A stretch of DNA of 64,000 nucleotides from Saccharopolyspora rosea (GTDB lineage: Bacteria; Actinomycetota; Actinomycetes; Mycobacteriales; Pseudonocardiaceae). Below the pieces are notes generated by a model. That model was not told the DNA's origin. It worked only from the letters and a program-made list of their open reading frames with translations, and did no database searches. The stretch lies in contig NZ_CP102826.1 of assembly GCF_025643595.1 (NCBI RefSeq), positions 310,001 to 374,000 on the forward strand, read 5' to 3'. Of this stretch, positions 18,641-28,398 are shown piece by piece. The position numbers were made by a program, and so were the translations under genes. Positions within the stretch are counted from its first letter, which is position 1; every line of letters starts with the position of its first letter.

Positions 18641-19405
18641 ATGTCCGACCGCGGTGGCTCCGAGTCCAGACGTTCCTCCGCCTTCCTGTGGACGATCGCG
18701 CTCGTGCTCGTCGCCGCTGCCACCGCGGTTCTGGTGCTCAGCGACGACGCCCGCCTGCTCCGGCTCGGCCTGGTGGCCGCGCTGTGGGCGGCGCTGTTCG
18801 GCGCCTTCGGCGTCGCGCGGCTGCGGCACCGGATCGCCGAGGGGGACCGGCGCGCCACCGAGCAGCAGCGGATCTACGAACTGGAACTGGAACGCGAGAT
18901 CGCGGCGCGCCACGAGTTCGAGGCCGAGGCCGAGGCGGAGGCCCGGCGCCGGGTCGCCGAGGAGACCGACGACGAGATGCGCCAGCTGCGGGCCGAACTG
19001 GGGCGGCTGCGGTCGATCCTCGAACAGGTCACCGGCGGCGACGTCCTCTTCGAACGGGTCGCGCTGCGCGCCGGCGCCACCCGGGTACGCAGGTTCCCCG
19101 AGGACCCGCAACCGCTCCCGGCGGCCCAGCCCGGCGAGATCGCCGGACGGCTGACGGGCGAGCACCCCGTGCCGCCCGCCGAACCGGTGCGCGAAGAGCA
19201 CCACCAACGCCCGCGCCGCCCGGAGCCGCAATCCGCGCCGCGCCCGGGTCGTCCGGCCGCGCCGAGCACCGACACCCCGGTCAGCGTCACCGTGGAAGGT
19301 GACCTGGGTGCCGGGGCGCACGCCGAGGGCACGTCGGTCAACGACCTCATCGCCGCCTACGGCGGCCCCGGGGACACCCAGCGGCGCCGACGCCGACGCG
19401 CCTGA
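18641..19405 (+). CDS. Two-helix membrane protein with coiled coil (Rv3604c-like, possibly DUF6779)
   Basis: The 254-residue protein begins with two adjacent membrane helices (FLWTIALVLVAAATAVLVL and LGLVAALWAALFGAFGVA). These are followed by a strongly charged coiled coil (IYELELEREIAARHEFEAEAEAEARRR) and a proline/arginine-rich tail ending in RRRRRRA. Position and composition match M. tuberculosis Rv3604c, an Ala/Arg/Pro-rich membrane protein. ATG 18641 lies 7 bases after TACGGT (18628-18633), indicating a leaderless mRNA. No enzymatic motif is seen; function is unknown. Confidence 0.7.
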   Translation: MSDRGGSESRRSSAFLWTIALVLVAAATAVLVLSDDARLLRLGLVAALWAALFGAFGVARLRHRIAEGDRRATEQQRIYELELEREIAARHEFEAEAEAEARRRVAEETDDEMRQLRAELGRLRSILEQVTGGDVLFERVALRAGATRVRRFPEDPQPLPAAQPGEIAGRLTGEHPVPPAEPVREEHHQRPRRPEPQSAPRPGRPAAPSTDTPVSVTVEGDLGAGAHAEGTSVNDLIAAYGGPGDTQRRRRRRA

Positions 19406-19458
19406 CCCGGTGAAGACCCGGAGGGCGTTCATCACGGCCAATCCTTAGGGTTTTGTCC

Positions 19459-20688
19459 GTGACGAGTCCTGATCTTCCGGGGCCCGCCGCGGATCTGTCC
19501 GGTGCGCGCAGGCTCCAGACCCGCAAGCACCACTTCGTCGGCTGGCCGGTCGCCGGTCTCATCGTCCTGGGCATGTGCGGCCTGGTCATGATCGGTGTGA
19601 CCACGTCCAAGGTGGGCGTCGTGCCCGCGCTCGTGGGCGCGGCCGCCGCGCTGCTGCCGGTCGGAGTGGTGTTCGCCGCGATCGTGTGGATGGACCGCTG
19701 GGAGCCCGAACCGCCGATGCTGCTGCTCGGCGCGTTCCTGTGGGGCGCCGGTGGCGCCACCGCGTGCGCGTTGCTGCTCAACGACGCGGTCACCGACATC
19801 AGCGTGCTGCTGTTCCAACCGACCGCGCAGGAGGTCGTGGAGCGGGTCGTGATGGGACCGCTGGTCGAGGAGTCCGCCAAGGCGTTGTTCGTGGTCGCGC
19901 TGTGGTTCCGCCGACGCTCCGAGTTCAACGGGCTCGTCGACGGCATCGTCTACGCCGGGCTGACCGCCGCCGGGTTCGCGTTCACCGAGAACATCCTCTA
20001 CTTCGGCAAGGTGTTCTCGGAAGGCGGTTTCGGCGGCATCGTGCTCGCCGCGTTCATCATGCGCGGGGTGCTCTCGCCGTTCTCGCACCCGCTGTTCTCC
20101 TCGATGGTCGGGATCGGCATCGGGATGGCCTCGCGGACCGACAGCGCCCGGCGGCGGATGCTGTACCCGCTGGTCGGGTTCGTCGTGGCGGTCCTGCTGC
20201 ACGCGGTGTGGAACGCGGCGACGCTGCTGGGCGGGGCCCAGTTCCTGAACATGTACTTCCTGATCATGGTCCCGGTGTTCCTCGGCACCGGCTGGCTGGT
20301 GGTGTGGCAGCGCAAGCGGGAGCAGCGCATCGTCATCCAGCAGCTTCCGGTGCTGTTGCGGGCCGGGCTGATCGTGCGCAGCGAGATGGACATGCTGGCC
20401 TCGCTGGCGGGCCGCCGGGGCTGGCTGCGCAAGGTGCGGCACAGCGCGGGCCGGGAGGCGGCGAAGGCGGTGCGCGACTACCAGATCGCGGTCACCGAAC
20501 TCGCGTTCCTCCAGCACCGGGCGACCGAGGGGCGCACCACGAGCGCCGTCCGGCGGGCCCGCCGGGAACAGCTGGTCGAGGAACTCAAGCACGCCCGGCG
20601 CGCGGCCGCGGGAACCCAGCAGGCCATCCAGACGGCCAAGCTCAAGCTCAACGAGCTCACCCGGGCCAACCTGAAGCGCCCCCGGTAG
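19459..20688 (+). CDS. PrsW-type intramembrane metalloprotease
   Basis: The 409-residue multi-pass membrane protein has the PrsW/CAAX-protease-like catalytic signatures: an EE pair in [23 protein letters not shown] after GFAFT, and the conserved H residues in [11 protein letters not shown] and LLHAVWNAA. PrsW in Bacillus cleaves an anti-sigma factor; here the target is unknown. A charged coiled-coil tail of about 110 residues follows the last helix. GTG 19459 lies 7 bases after TAGGGT. It is inserted between the Rv3604c-like and Rv3603c-like genes relative to M. tuberculosis. Confidence 0.85.
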   Translation: MTSPDLPGPAADLSGARRLQTRKHHFVGWPVAGLIVLGMCGLVMIGVTTSKVGVVPALVGAAAALLPVGVVFAAIVWMDRWEPEPPMLLLGAFLWGAGGATACALLLNDAVTDISVLLFQPTAQEVVERVVMGPLVEESAKALFVVALWFRRRSEFNGLVDGIVYAGLTAAGFAFTENILYFGKVFSEGGFGGIVLAAFIMRGVLSPFSHPLFSSMVGIGIGMASRTDSARRRMLYPLVGFVVAVLLHAVWNAATLLGGAQFLNMYFLIMVPVFLGTGWLVVWQRKREQRIVIQQLPVLLRAGLIVRSEMDMLASLAGRRGWLRKVRHSAGREAAKAVRDYQIAVTELAFLQHRATEGRTTSAVRRARREQLVEELKHARRAAAGTQQAIQTAKLKLNELTRANLKRPR

Positions 20689-20804
20689 CCGTGGCCGACG
20701 TGGTTCTGGCCACCCGCGTGCGGACCTGATCGGTTCAGCGGGCTACTCTCGCGCTGCTGTCCGGTACCCGGAACGGGACTGGAACGGTAGGGAGGAACTT
20801 GGCG

Positions 20805-21710
20805 ATGTCTGCTGGTCGCACGGGGCCTCGCCTGCGGATCGGCGTGATCTCCGCGGGCCGGGTCGGCGCCGTGCTCGGGGCGGCGGCGCAGCGCGCCGGA
20901 CATCACGTGGCGGCCGTGTCCGCGGTGTCCGAGGCGTCGCGGCGGCGGGCCGAGGAGCTGGTCCCCGACGCGGCGGTGCTGCCGCCCGACGAGGTCGCCG
21001 CGCAGGCGGACCTGGTGCTGCTGGCGGTCCCCGACGACGCGATCGCCGGTCTGGTGCGCGGGCTGGTCGCGACCGGCTCGCTGCGCGCCGGCCAGATCCT
21101 GGTGCACACCAGCGGCGCCCACGGCGTCGACGTGCTGGCGCCCGCCGCCGAGATCGGCGTGCTGGTGCTGGCGATGCACCCGGCGATGACCTTCACCGGT
21201 CGCGCCGAGGACGTCGAACGGCTGGCCGCCGCCTGCACCGCGATCACCGCGTCCGATGTGGACGAAGCGGGCTGGCACGTCGCCGAGGCGTTCGCCCTGG
21301 AACTCGGCATGGAACCGGTCAAGGTGCCCGCCGAGTCCCGCGGGCTGTACCACGCCGCGCTCACGCACGGCGCCAACCACCTGATCACCCTGGTCAACGA
21401 CTGCGCCGACCTGCTGCGCGAGGCGGGCGTCGACATCGCCGACCGGGTCATGGCGCCGATCCTGTCCGCCTCGTTGGACAACGCGTTGCGGTTCGGCGAC
21501 CGCGGCATCACCGGACCGGTGATGCGCGGCGACGCCGGGACCGTCCGCGCCCACCTGGCCGCGCTGCGCGAGGCCGATCCGGGTGCGGTCGCGGGTTACC
21601 GCGCGCTGGCCAGGCGCACCGCCCACCGCGCCGAACGTTCCGGGATCCTGCGCGCCGACGGCGCCGAGGAAGTCCGCCGGGCACTCGACGAGGACGCGGA
21701 GGAGTCATGA
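20805..21710 (+). CDS. Rossmann-like DUF2520 oxidoreductase (Rv3603c-like)
   Basis: The 301-residue protein opens with a dinucleotide-binding fold ([25 protein letters not shown]), and its C-terminal half is the all-helical DUF2520 domain ([28 protein letters not shown]). It resembles ketopantoate-reductase/6-phosphogluconate-dehydrogenase folds. It always precedes panC in actinobacteria, so a link to pantothenate synthesis is often suspected but not shown. ATG 20805 is 8 bases after GGAGGA (20791-20796), better than TTG 20799. Its stop overlaps panC by four bases. Confidence 0.88.
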   Translation: MSAGRTGPRLRIGVISAGRVGAVLGAAAQRAGHHVAAVSAVSEASRRRAEELVPDAAVLPPDEVAAQADLVLLAVPDDAIAGLVRGLVATGSLRAGQILVHTSGAHGVDVLAPAAEIGVLVLAMHPAMTFTGRAEDVERLAAACTAITASDVDEAGWHVAEAFALELGMEPVKVPAESRGLYHAALTHGANHLITLVNDCADLLREAGVDIADRVMAPILSASLDNALRFGDRGITGPVMRGDAGTVRAHLAALREADPGAVAGYRALARRTAHRAERSGILRADGAEEVRRALDEDAEES

Positions 21711-22606
21711 ACACGATCAGCGCCGGCCCGGGTTTCCAGCCCGGCGAACTCACCGTCCACACCGAACCGTCCGAGCTGACCAAGGTCACGCGGGCGCTTC
21801 GGGCCACGGGTCGCCGGATCCACCTGGTGCCCACCATGGGCGCGCTGCACCGCGGGCACCTGGAGCTGATCCGGCGCGCCCGGCGCGACATCAACGCCGT
21901 CGTGGTCGTGTCGGTCTTCGTCAACCCGCTGCAGTTCGGGCCCGGCGAGGACTTCGACCGCTACCCGCGCAGCTTCGAGTCCGACCTCGCCGCCTGCCGG
22001 GCCGAGGGCGTCGAGCTCGTCTTCGCGCCGGACGTGCGGGCGATGTACGGCGACGACCCGCAGATCACCGTCCACCCCGGACCGCTCGGCGACGAGCTGG
22101 AGGGCGCGGCGCGGCCGGGGCACTTCGCGGGCGTGCTCACCGTGGTGCTCAAGCTGCTCAACGTCGTCCGGCCGGACCTGGCCTTCTTCGGCGAGAAGGA
22201 CTACCAGCAGCTCGTGCTCATCCGGCGGATGGCCCGGGAGCTGAACCTGGACGCCCGGATCCAGGGGATCCCGACCGTGCGGGAGCCGGACGGCCTCGCG
22301 CTGTCCTCGCGCAACGCCTACCTGAGCGAGGAGCAGCGCCGCGCGTCGCTCGCGCTGTCCGCGGCCCTGACGGCCGGTGCGCACGCCGGTCCGGCGGGCG
22401 CCGAGGCGGTGCTCGACGCCGCGCGCGAAGTGCTGTCCACCGAGCCCTCGGTGCAGGTCGACTACCTGGAGCTGCGGGATCCCGAACTCGGCCCGGCGCC
22501 CGCCGAGGGCGAGGCGCGGCTGCTGGTGGCCGCCGGGGTCGGCGGCACCCGGTTGCTCGACAATGCCCTGGTGCTGCTCGGCAGCCCCGGGGTCGCGGCG
22601 GAGTGA
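21707..22606 (+). CDS. panC: Pantothenate synthetase
   Basis: The 299-residue enzyme has the HIGH-like motif [18 protein letters not shown], the [15 protein letters not shown] substrate segment and [12 protein letters not shown] (KMSKS-like loop region). It condenses pantoate and beta-alanine with ATP. ATG 21707 overlaps the preceding stop (ATGA). panD, making the beta-alanine, follows 26 bases later. Confidence 0.96.
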   Translation: MNTISAGPGFQPGELTVHTEPSELTKVTRALRATGRRIHLVPTMGALHRGHLELIRRARRDINAVVVVSVFVNPLQFGPGEDFDRYPRSFESDLAACRAEGVELVFAPDVRAMYGDDPQITVHPGPLGDELEGAARPGHFAGVLTVVLKLLNVVRPDLAFFGEKDYQQLVLIRRMARELNLDARIQGIPTVREPDGLALSSRNAYLSEEQRRASLALSAALTAGAHAGPAGAEAVLDAAREVLSTEPSVQVDYLELRDPELGPAPAEGEARLLVAAGVGGTRLLDNALVLLGSPGVAAE

Positions 22607-22632
22607 CCCCGAGGCCATCAAGGAGGTCCGCG

Positions 22633-23118
22633 ATGTTCCGCACCATGCTCAAGTCCAAGATCCACCGGGCCACCGTGACCCAGGCCGACCTGCACTACGT
22701 CGGATCGGTGACGGTGGACGCCGACCTGATGGACGCCGCGGACCTGCTGGAGGGCGAGCAGGTCGCGATCGTCGACGTCAGCAACGGCGCGCGGCTGGAG
22801 ACGTACGTGATCACCGGGGAGCGCGGCTCCGGGGTGATCGGCATCAACGGGGCCGCCGCGCACCTCGTCCACCCCGGGGACCTGGTGATCCTGCTGTCCT
22901 ACGGGGTGATGGACGAGCTGGAGGCCCGGTCGGTGCGGCCGAAGGTGGTCTTCGTGGACGCCGACAACCGCGTGCTCGACCACGGCGCGGACCCGGGCGC
23001 GGTCCCGGAGGGTTCCGGCCTGATCGGCACGAGCACCGGGGAGTCGCTGCCCGACCCGGCGGCGGAGACCGACGACGCGGCCCGCCTCGACGCCCTCCTC
23101 CAGCAGCCCGAGCACTGA
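22633..23118 (+). CDS. panD: Aspartate 1-decarboxylase
   Basis: The 161-residue proenzyme carries the self-cleavage site between G24 and S25 ([10 protein letters not shown]); Ser25 becomes the pyruvoyl group. The beta-barrel core ends near DADNRVLD, and about 45 extra residues form an acidic tail. Long PanD tails occur in mycobacteria too. It makes beta-alanine for PanC. ATG 22633 follows a textbook AAGGAGG site (22620-22626). Confidence 0.96.
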   Translation: MFRTMLKSKIHRATVTQADLHYVGSVTVDADLMDAADLLEGEQVAIVDVSNGARLETYVITGERGSGVIGINGAAAHLVHPGDLVILLSYGVMDELEARSVRPKVVFVDADNRVLDHGADPGAVPEGSGLIGTSTGESLPDPAAETDDAARLDALLQQPEH

Positions 23119-23158
23119 CGGCCGCGCGTGGAGTCGATCCCAGGAAGGAAGGTCGGCG

Positions 23159-23962
23159 GTGCTGCTCGCCATCGACGTCGGTAACACCAACATCGTGCTC
23201 GGCCTCTACGCCGACGGGTCCGAGGCCACCGACGAGAAGGCCCGCACGACGTTGGTCCGGGACTGGCGGATGCGCACCGAGCCCCGGATGACCGCCGACG
23301 AGCTCGCGCTGACCATGCGCGGTCTGCTCGGCGAGCACGCCGACCGGGTCACCGGCATCGCGGCGCTGTCCACGGTGCCCGCGCTGCTGCGCGAGCTGCG
23401 CGTGATGCTGGGCCGCTACTGGAGCGACGTGCCGCGGGTCGTCGTCGAGCCGGGGGTGCGCACGGGCGTGCCGCTGCTGGTCGACAACCCGAAGGAGGTC
23501 GGTGCGGACCGGGTGATCAACACCTTGGCGGCGCACCACCTGCATTCCACCAACTGCGTGGTGGTCGACTTCGGCACCTCCACGAACATCGACGTCATCT
23601 CGGCCAAGGGCGAGTTCCTCGGCGGCGCGTTCGCGCCGGGCATCGAGATCTCGCTGGACGCACTGGCCTCCCGCGCCGCCCAGCTGCGCAAGGTCGAGCT
23701 GGTGCGGCCGCGCTCGCCGATCGGCAAGAACACCGTGGAATGCCTGCAGTCCGGCATCCTGTACGGCTTCGCCGGGCAGGTGGACGGCCTGGTGCGCCGC
23801 CTGGTCGCCGAGCTGGAGGTCACCCACGGCGGGCCGACGACCGTGCTGGCGACCGGTGGACTGGCGCCGCTGGTGGTCACCGAGTCGCAGACGATCACCC
23901 ACCACGTGCCCGACCTGACGCTGCTGGGCCTGCGGCTGGTCTACGACCGCAACTTCGGCTGA
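23159..23962 (+). CDS. coaX: Type III pantothenate kinase
   Basis: The 267-residue protein starts [16 protein letters not shown], the phosphate-binding loop of the ASKHA-fold CoaX family, and has [29 protein letters not shown] in the middle. It phosphorylates pantothenate in CoA synthesis and is insensitive to feedback by CoA. GTG 23159 follows GGAAGGAAGG. It completes the panC-panD-coaX run. Confidence 0.95.
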   Translation: MLLAIDVGNTNIVLGLYADGSEATDEKARTTLVRDWRMRTEPRMTADELALTMRGLLGEHADRVTGIAALSTVPALLRELRVMLGRYWSDVPRVVVEPGVRTGVPLLVDNPKEVGADRVINTLAAHHLHSTNCVVVDFGTSTNIDVISAKGEFLGGAFAPGIEISLDALASRAAQLRKVELVRPRSPIGKNTVECLQSGILYGFAGQVDGLVRRLVAELEVTHGGPTTVLATGGLAPLVVTESQTITHHVPDLTLLGLRLVYDRNFG

Positions 23963-24008
23963 CTCCTGGTCGCAACGGTTCCGGACCCGATACGTACCCT
24001 TGGTTCCC

Positions 24009-25529
24009 GTGACAGACCAGGACCGTCCCACCCCCCTTGCCAGCGCGGACAGCACCGATGACCTGCCGGAGCAGATGCGGATCCGGAGGGAGAAGCGGGA
24101 GCGCCTGCTGGAGGCGGGAGTCGACCCCTATCCGGTGAACCTGCCGATCACGCACGGCCTCGCCGAGGTGCGGGCCGCCCACCCCGACCTGGAGCCGGAC
24201 ACCGCCACCGGCGACCACGTCGGCGTCGCGGGCCGCGTGATGTTCCTGCGCAACACCGGCAAACTCTGCTTCGCCACGCTGCGGGCCGGGGACGGCACCG
24301 AGCTGCAGGCGATGCTGAGCCTCAAGCAGGTCGGCGAGGACGCCCTGGCGGCCTGGAAGAGCGACGTGGACCTGGGCGACCACGTCTTCGTGCACGGCGA
24401 GGTGATCACCTCGCGGCGCGGTGAGCTGTCGGTGATGGCCGACGAGTGGCGGATGGCGGCGAAGTCGCTGCGCCCGTTGCCGGTGATGCACAAGGACCTC
24501 GGCGAGGAGATGCGGGTCCGGCAGCGCTACGTGGACCTGATCGTGCGCAAGCAGGCCGCCGACACGGTCCGCATCCGCGCCACCGCGCAGCGCTCGCTGC
24601 GGGATTCCTTCCAGCGGCGCGGATTCGTCGAGGTCGAAACCCCGATGCTGCAGACCCTGCAGGGCGGCGCGGCGGCGCGGCCGTTCGTGACGCATTCCAA
24701 CGCCTTCGACATGGACCTCTTCCTGCGGATCGCGCCGGAGTTGTATCTGAAGCGATGCGTCGTCGGCGGCATCGAGAGGGTTTTCGAGATCAACCGGAAC
24801 TTCCGCAACGAGGGGAGTGATTCTTCCCACTCCCCGGAGTTCGCGATGTTGGAGTTCTACCAGGCGTACGCCGATTACGACGACATGGCGCTGCTGACCC
24901 GGCAGCTGATCCAGGAGGCCGCCGAGGCCGTCGCCGGTTCGCAGGTGGTCACCTGGTTCGACGGAACGGTCTACGACTTGTCCGGCGAGTGGCCGTCGAT
25001 CACCATGTACGGTTCGTTGTCCGAGGCCCTGGATTCGGAGATCACCCCGGAAACGCCCGTCGAGGTGCTCCGCAAGCACGCGGACTCGTACGGATTGCAG
25101 ACCGATCCCGCGCACGGCCACGGAAAGCTCGTCGAGGAGCTGTGGGAGCACCTCGTCGGGGATCATTTGACCGCGCCGACGTTCGTGCGGGACTTCCCGG
25201 TGGAGACCTCGCCGCTGACCCGGCAGCACCGAGACGACTCCAGACTGGCCGAGAAATGGGACCTCTACGTCCGCGGCGTGGAGCTGGCGACCGGGTACTC
25301 CGAACTCGTCGACCCGGTGGCGGAGCGGGCCAGGCTGGAGGAGCAGGCCCGGCTCGCCGCGGCCGGTGACGAGGAAGCCATGCCCGTCGACGAGGACTTT
25401 CTGCGCGCCCTGGAGTACGGAATGCCGCCCAGCGGCGGGGTCGGAATGGGTATCGACCGGTTGTTGATGGCCCTGACCGGCCTCGGTATCCGGGAGACGA
25501 TCCTGTTCCCGCTGGTGCGCCCGGAATGA
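24009..25529 (+). CDS. lysS: Lysyl-tRNA synthetase, class II
   Basis: The 506-residue enzyme has an N-terminal OB-fold and class II motifs: motif 2 [20 protein letters not shown] and motif 3 [15 protein letters not shown]. It charges tRNA-Lys. The [13 protein letters not shown] version of motif 2 belongs to the actinobacterial subfamily. GTG 24009 is taken because TACCCT (23995-24000) lies 8 bases before it. The 3' two-thirds uses more A/T-ending codons than the 5' third. Confidence 0.95.
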   Translation: MTDQDRPTPLASADSTDDLPEQMRIRREKRERLLEAGVDPYPVNLPITHGLAEVRAAHPDLEPDTATGDHVGVAGRVMFLRNTGKLCFATLRAGDGTELQAMLSLKQVGEDALAAWKSDVDLGDHVFVHGEVITSRRGELSVMADEWRMAAKSLRPLPVMHKDLGEEMRVRQRYVDLIVRKQAADTVRIRATAQRSLRDSFQRRGFVEVETPMLQTLQGGAAARPFVTHSNAFDMDLFLRIAPELYLKRCVVGGIERVFEINRNFRNEGSDSSHSPEFAMLEFYQAYADYDDMALLTRQLIQEAAEAVAGSQVVTWFDGTVYDLSGEWPSITMYGSLSEALDSEITPETPVEVLRKHADSYGLQTDPAHGHGKLVEELWEHLVGDHLTAPTFVRDFPVETSPLTRQHRDDSRLAEKWDLYVRGVELATGYSELVDPVAERARLEEQARLAAAGDEEAMPVDEDFLRALEYGMPPSGGVGMGIDRLLMALTGLGIRETILFPLVRPE

Positions 25530-25714
25530 CCCGATCAGGGTGTTGCCGACAGAATTTTCTCGGCGGGGTGAGTGCATTAAGGGAGAGGCTGCGCTAACCT
25601 GAGCGTGAGAATGCTCTAGGCGACGGCTATTGGCGTACTCAGGTGGGAGATGCGCTCCCGGGAGATGGTCGCTGTCCCGCTATTGCACGAAATACTCCGG
25701 GGAGGACTTCGAAG

Positions 25715-26068
25715 ATGGCGCAGAAGGTCACGGTCACGCTAGTCGACGATCTGGACGGCGGGCAGGCCGACGAAACCGTCGAGTTCGGTTTGGACGGCGT
25801 CTCATACCAGATCGACCTTTCCGCCGACAATGCCGCCGAGTTGCGGGAAGCCTTGGCGAACTACGTCTCGAACGCGCGCCGCGCGGGGGGCCGGAAGAAG
25901 CCGGGACCGCGTCCGGGGGCCGCGCGTTCCGGCGGCGGGTCCTCCACCAGCGCCGACCGGGAGCAGAACCAGGCGATCCGGGAATGGGCGCGCAAGCGGG
26001 GTCTCAAGGTGTCCGACCGGGGGCGCATCCCCGCCGACATCGTGGAGCAGTACCACAAGGCGCACTGA
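25715..26068 (+). CDS. lsr2: Lsr2 nucleoid-associated xenogeneic silencer
   Basis: The 117-residue protein shows the Lsr2 dimerisation domain ([24 protein letters not shown]) and the C-terminal AT-hook-like DNA-binding domain with the RGR core ([16 protein letters not shown]). Lsr2 binds AT-rich DNA and silences foreign genes, like H-NS. ATG 25715 follows GGGGAGGA. The 185-bp upstream gap is notably richer in A/T (around 25550-25625) than the rest of the window and holds no gene, which would suit autoregulation. Confidence 0.97.
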   Translation: MAQKVTVTLVDDLDGGQADETVEFGLDGVSYQIDLSADNAAELREALANYVSNARRAGGRKKPGPRPGAARSGGGSSTSADREQNQAIREWARKRGLKVSDRGRIPADIVEQYHKAH

Positions 26069-26083
26069 CGCCCACGCCGTTCG

Positions 26084-26120
26084 AGGGGCGCCACCGCGGG
26101 CAGTCCGCGGCGGCGCCCCT
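26084..26120 (+). terminator. Terminator after lsr2
   Basis: AGGGGCGCC (26084-26092) pairs with GGCGCCCCT (26112-26120), and an inner CCGCGG/CCGCGG pair (26094-26099, 26105-26110) extends the stem. It begins 15 bases past the lsr2 stop and has no T run. Confidence 0.75.
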
Positions 26121-26185
26121 CGGCGCGTCCGGTGGCGGTTCGACGTGTGACCACGGACATCCGGTGCCACCCTGTTCGTTCACCC

Positions 26186-26204
26186 TTAGGTGGGCCTAAC
26201 CTAA
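26186..26204. promoter_or_regulatory. Iron box (IdeR/DmdR-type operator)
   Basis: TTAGGTGGGCCTAACCTAA matches the IdeR consensus TTAGGTTAGGCTAACCTAA at 16 of 19 positions. It lies 41 bases before the GTG of the siderophore permease operon. By family knowledge, iron-loaded IdeR bound here would repress the operon, giving expression under iron starvation. Confidence 0.85.
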
Positions 26205-26245
26205 GTAAGCTCGGGCCTGGTGATCAAACCTCAGGGGGAGGCGAC

Positions 26246-27322
26246 GTGAGTGGCAGCGTGGCCGTCGACGGTCCTCGGCGGGCCGGCAGCGACGACGCGC
26301 GGACGGGCTCGGAGCGGCTGCGCGCCCGGCGCCGCCGCCGTGTCGTCGGCATCGCCGTCCTGATCGCGCTGCTGGCGGTGAGCTGCGTGCTGAGCGTGGT
26401 GATCGGGACCAAGACCATCCCGCTCGGCGACGTCTGGCACGCGCTGAGCGCACCCGGGGGCGCGGAGAACGACCTGATCATCCGCCAGTTGCGGGTGCCC
26501 CGGACGCTCGTCGGCGTGGTCGCCGGAGCCTGCCTCGGGCTGGCCGGGGCGCTGATGCAGGGCCACACCCGCAACCCGCTCGCCGACCCGGGCATCCTCG
26601 GGATCACGCACGGCGCCGCGGTCGGCGTCGTGCTGTCGATCTACACCTTCGGCATCACCACCGCGCTCGGCTTCGTCTGGTTCGGCTTCGGCGGCGCGCT
26701 GCTGGGCGCGCTCGCCGTCTTCGCCATCGGTTCCCTCGGCCGGGGCGGGCCGACGCCGGTCACGCTGGCGCTGGCGGGCATGGCCATCAGCTACCTGCTC
26801 CAGGCGATCACCTCGGCGCTGGTGCTGACCGACCAGCAGACGCTGGACGCCTACCGGTTCTGGAAGATCGGCTCCATCGCGGTCACCGACACCGCGGTGC
26901 TCTGGCAGGTCGTGCCGTTCCTGCTGGTCGGGATCGCGGTGGGGTTGGCGAACGCGTCGAGCCTGAACGCCCTGGCCCTCGGCGAGGACGTGGCGCGCTC
27001 CCTGGGGCACCGGGTGCTGTGGGCCCGGCGCACCGGCATCGCGGCGATCGCCGTGCTGGTCGGCGGCGCGGTGGCGATCTGCGGGCCGATCGGCTTCGTC
27101 GGGCTCGTCGTGCCGCACGTCGCCCGGTTCTTCACCGGGGCCGACTACCGCTGGCTGCTCCCGTTCGCCGGGCTGCTCGGTTCATCGCTGGTGCTGCTGG
27201 CCGACGTCCTCGGCCGGGTGGTGGCGCGGCCGTCGGAGGTGCAGGTCGGCGTCATGCTGGCGGTGGTCGGCGCGCCGTTCTTCATCGCCCTGGTGCGCCG
27301 CAGGAAGTTGGTGCGGTTGTGA
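26246..27322 (+). CDS. Siderophore ABC transporter permease, FecCD family (first)
   Basis: The 358-residue protein has the FecCD core (RQLRVPRTLVGVVAGACLGLAGALMQGHTRNPLADPGILG) and about nine hydrophobic helices, ending in GPIGFVGLVVPHVARFF and GAPFFIALVRRRK. It forms half of the membrane channel importing ferric siderophores. GTG 26246 follows GGGGGAGG. It overlaps the second permease by four bases and is preceded by an iron box. No binding lipoprotein gene accompanies it. Confidence 0.93.
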   Translation: MSGSVAVDGPRRAGSDDARTGSERLRARRRRRVVGIAVLIALLAVSCVLSVVIGTKTIPLGDVWHALSAPGGAENDLIIRQLRVPRTLVGVVAGACLGLAGALMQGHTRNPLADPGILGITHGAAVGVVLSIYTFGITTALGFVWFGFGGALLGALAVFAIGSLGRGGPTPVTLALAGMAISYLLQAITSALVLTDQQTLDAYRFWKIGSIAVTDTAVLWQVVPFLLVGIAVGLANASSLNALALGEDVARSLGHRVLWARRTGIAAIAVLVGGAVAICGPIGFVGLVVPHVARFFTGADYRWLLPFAGLLGSSLVLLADVLGRVVARPSEVQVGVMLAVVGAPFFIALVRRRKLVRL

Positions 27323-28398
27323 CTCCGGTACTGCCACGGATCGCCGGTCGCCGCCCGCTGCGGGTCGGCCCGTTCTCCGGAGTGCTGCGCCGGCGCCCGC
27401 TGCTGGCGCTGCTCGCGGCGCTGCTGGTGCTGCTGGCGCTGTTCGTGCTCGACATCGGTCTCGGCGAGTACGCGATCGGTCCGCTGGACGTGCTGCGGAC
27501 GCTGGTCGGCGCGGGGGAGCGGGCGCAGCAGATCATCATCTGGGAGCTGCGGCTGCCGAGGGCGCTGACCGGTCTGCTGGTGGGTGCCGCGCTCGGCCTG
27601 TCCGGCGCGATCATGCAGGCGCTCGCGCGCAACCCGCTGGCCAGCCCGGACATGCTGGGCATCACGTGGGGCGCGGGCACCGCCGCGACGGCGGTGATCG
27701 TGTTCGGCGGCAGCGCCGGGACGGTGACCGGTGCGGCGGCGACCTTCGGGCTGCCGGTCGTCGCCCTCGTCGGCGGCCTGGCCACCGGCCTGGGCGTCTA
27801 CCTGCTCGCCTACCGGCGCGGCGTCGACTCGTACCGGTTGGTGCTGGTCGGAGTGGGGGTCAGCGCGCTGGCGGGCAACGCGACCTACTGGCTGCTCACG
27901 ATCGGCGACGTCAACGACGCCGGCCGCGCGATGGTGTGGCTGACCGGCAGCCTCAACTCCCGCGGCTGGGAGCACGTGGTGCCGCTGGCGATCGCCCTGG
28001 TCGTGCTCGTCCCGCTGACGTTGGTCGGCGCGCACGTGCTCGGCGCGCTGCAGTTCGACGACGACACGGTGCGCGCGCTCGGCGTGCGCGCGGACCTCTC
28101 GCGCGGGCTGCTGCTGTTCGCCTCGGTGGCGCTGTCGTCGATCGCGACCGCCGCCGCGGGTCCGGTCATCTTCGTGGCGCTGGCCACACCGCAGATCGCC
28201 CTGCGGCTGGCCCGCACGCCGCGGCCGCCGCTGCTGACCTCGCTGGTGCTCGGCGCGGCGCTCGTCGTCGGCGCGGACGTGATTTCGCGGACCGCGTTCG
28301 GCACCCTCGAACTTCCGGTGGGCGTGGTCACCTCGATCCTGGGCGCGCCCTACCTGATCTACCTGCTCGTCCGCCGGTACCGGGAGGTCCGCGCATGA
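27319..28398 (+). CDS. Siderophore ABC transporter permease, FecCD family (second)
   Basis: A 359-residue paralogue of the preceding gene with WELRLPRALTGLLVGAALGLSGAIMQALARNPLASPDMLG and the C-terminal GAPYLIYLLVRR. Two FecCD permeases form a heterodimer in FepDG-type importers. GTG 27319 overlaps the preceding TGA (GTGA), and its stop overlaps the ATPase start (ATGA). Confidence 0.93.
   Translation: MTPVLPRIAGRRPLRVGPFSGVLRRRPLLALLAALLVLLALFVLDIGLGEYAIGPLDVLRTLVGAGERAQQIIIWELRLPRALTGLLVGAALGLSGAIMQALARNPLASPDMLGITWGAGTAATAVIVFGGSAGTVTGAAATFGLPVVALVGGLATGLGVYLLAYRRGVDSYRLVLVGVGVSALAGNATYWLLTIGDVNDAGRAMVWLTGSLNSRGWEHVVPLAIALVVLVPLTLVGAHVLGALQFDDDTVRALGVRADLSRGLLLFASVALSSIATAAAGPVIFVALATPQIALRLARTPRPPLLTSLVLGAALVVGADVISRTAFGTLELPVGVVTSILGAPYLIYLLVRRYREVRA

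Noticed and set aside
16907..19441. 844-codon minus-strand frame
   Set aside because: Only its last 317 codons encode a real protein (MerR). The upstream part is antisense to the DUF3180 and Rv3604c-like genes.
25530..25714. tRNA or small RNA gene in the A/T-richer gap before lsr2
   Set aside because: No tRNA cloverleaf, T-loop GGTTCGA-type motif or CCA end was found. A promoter region explains it.
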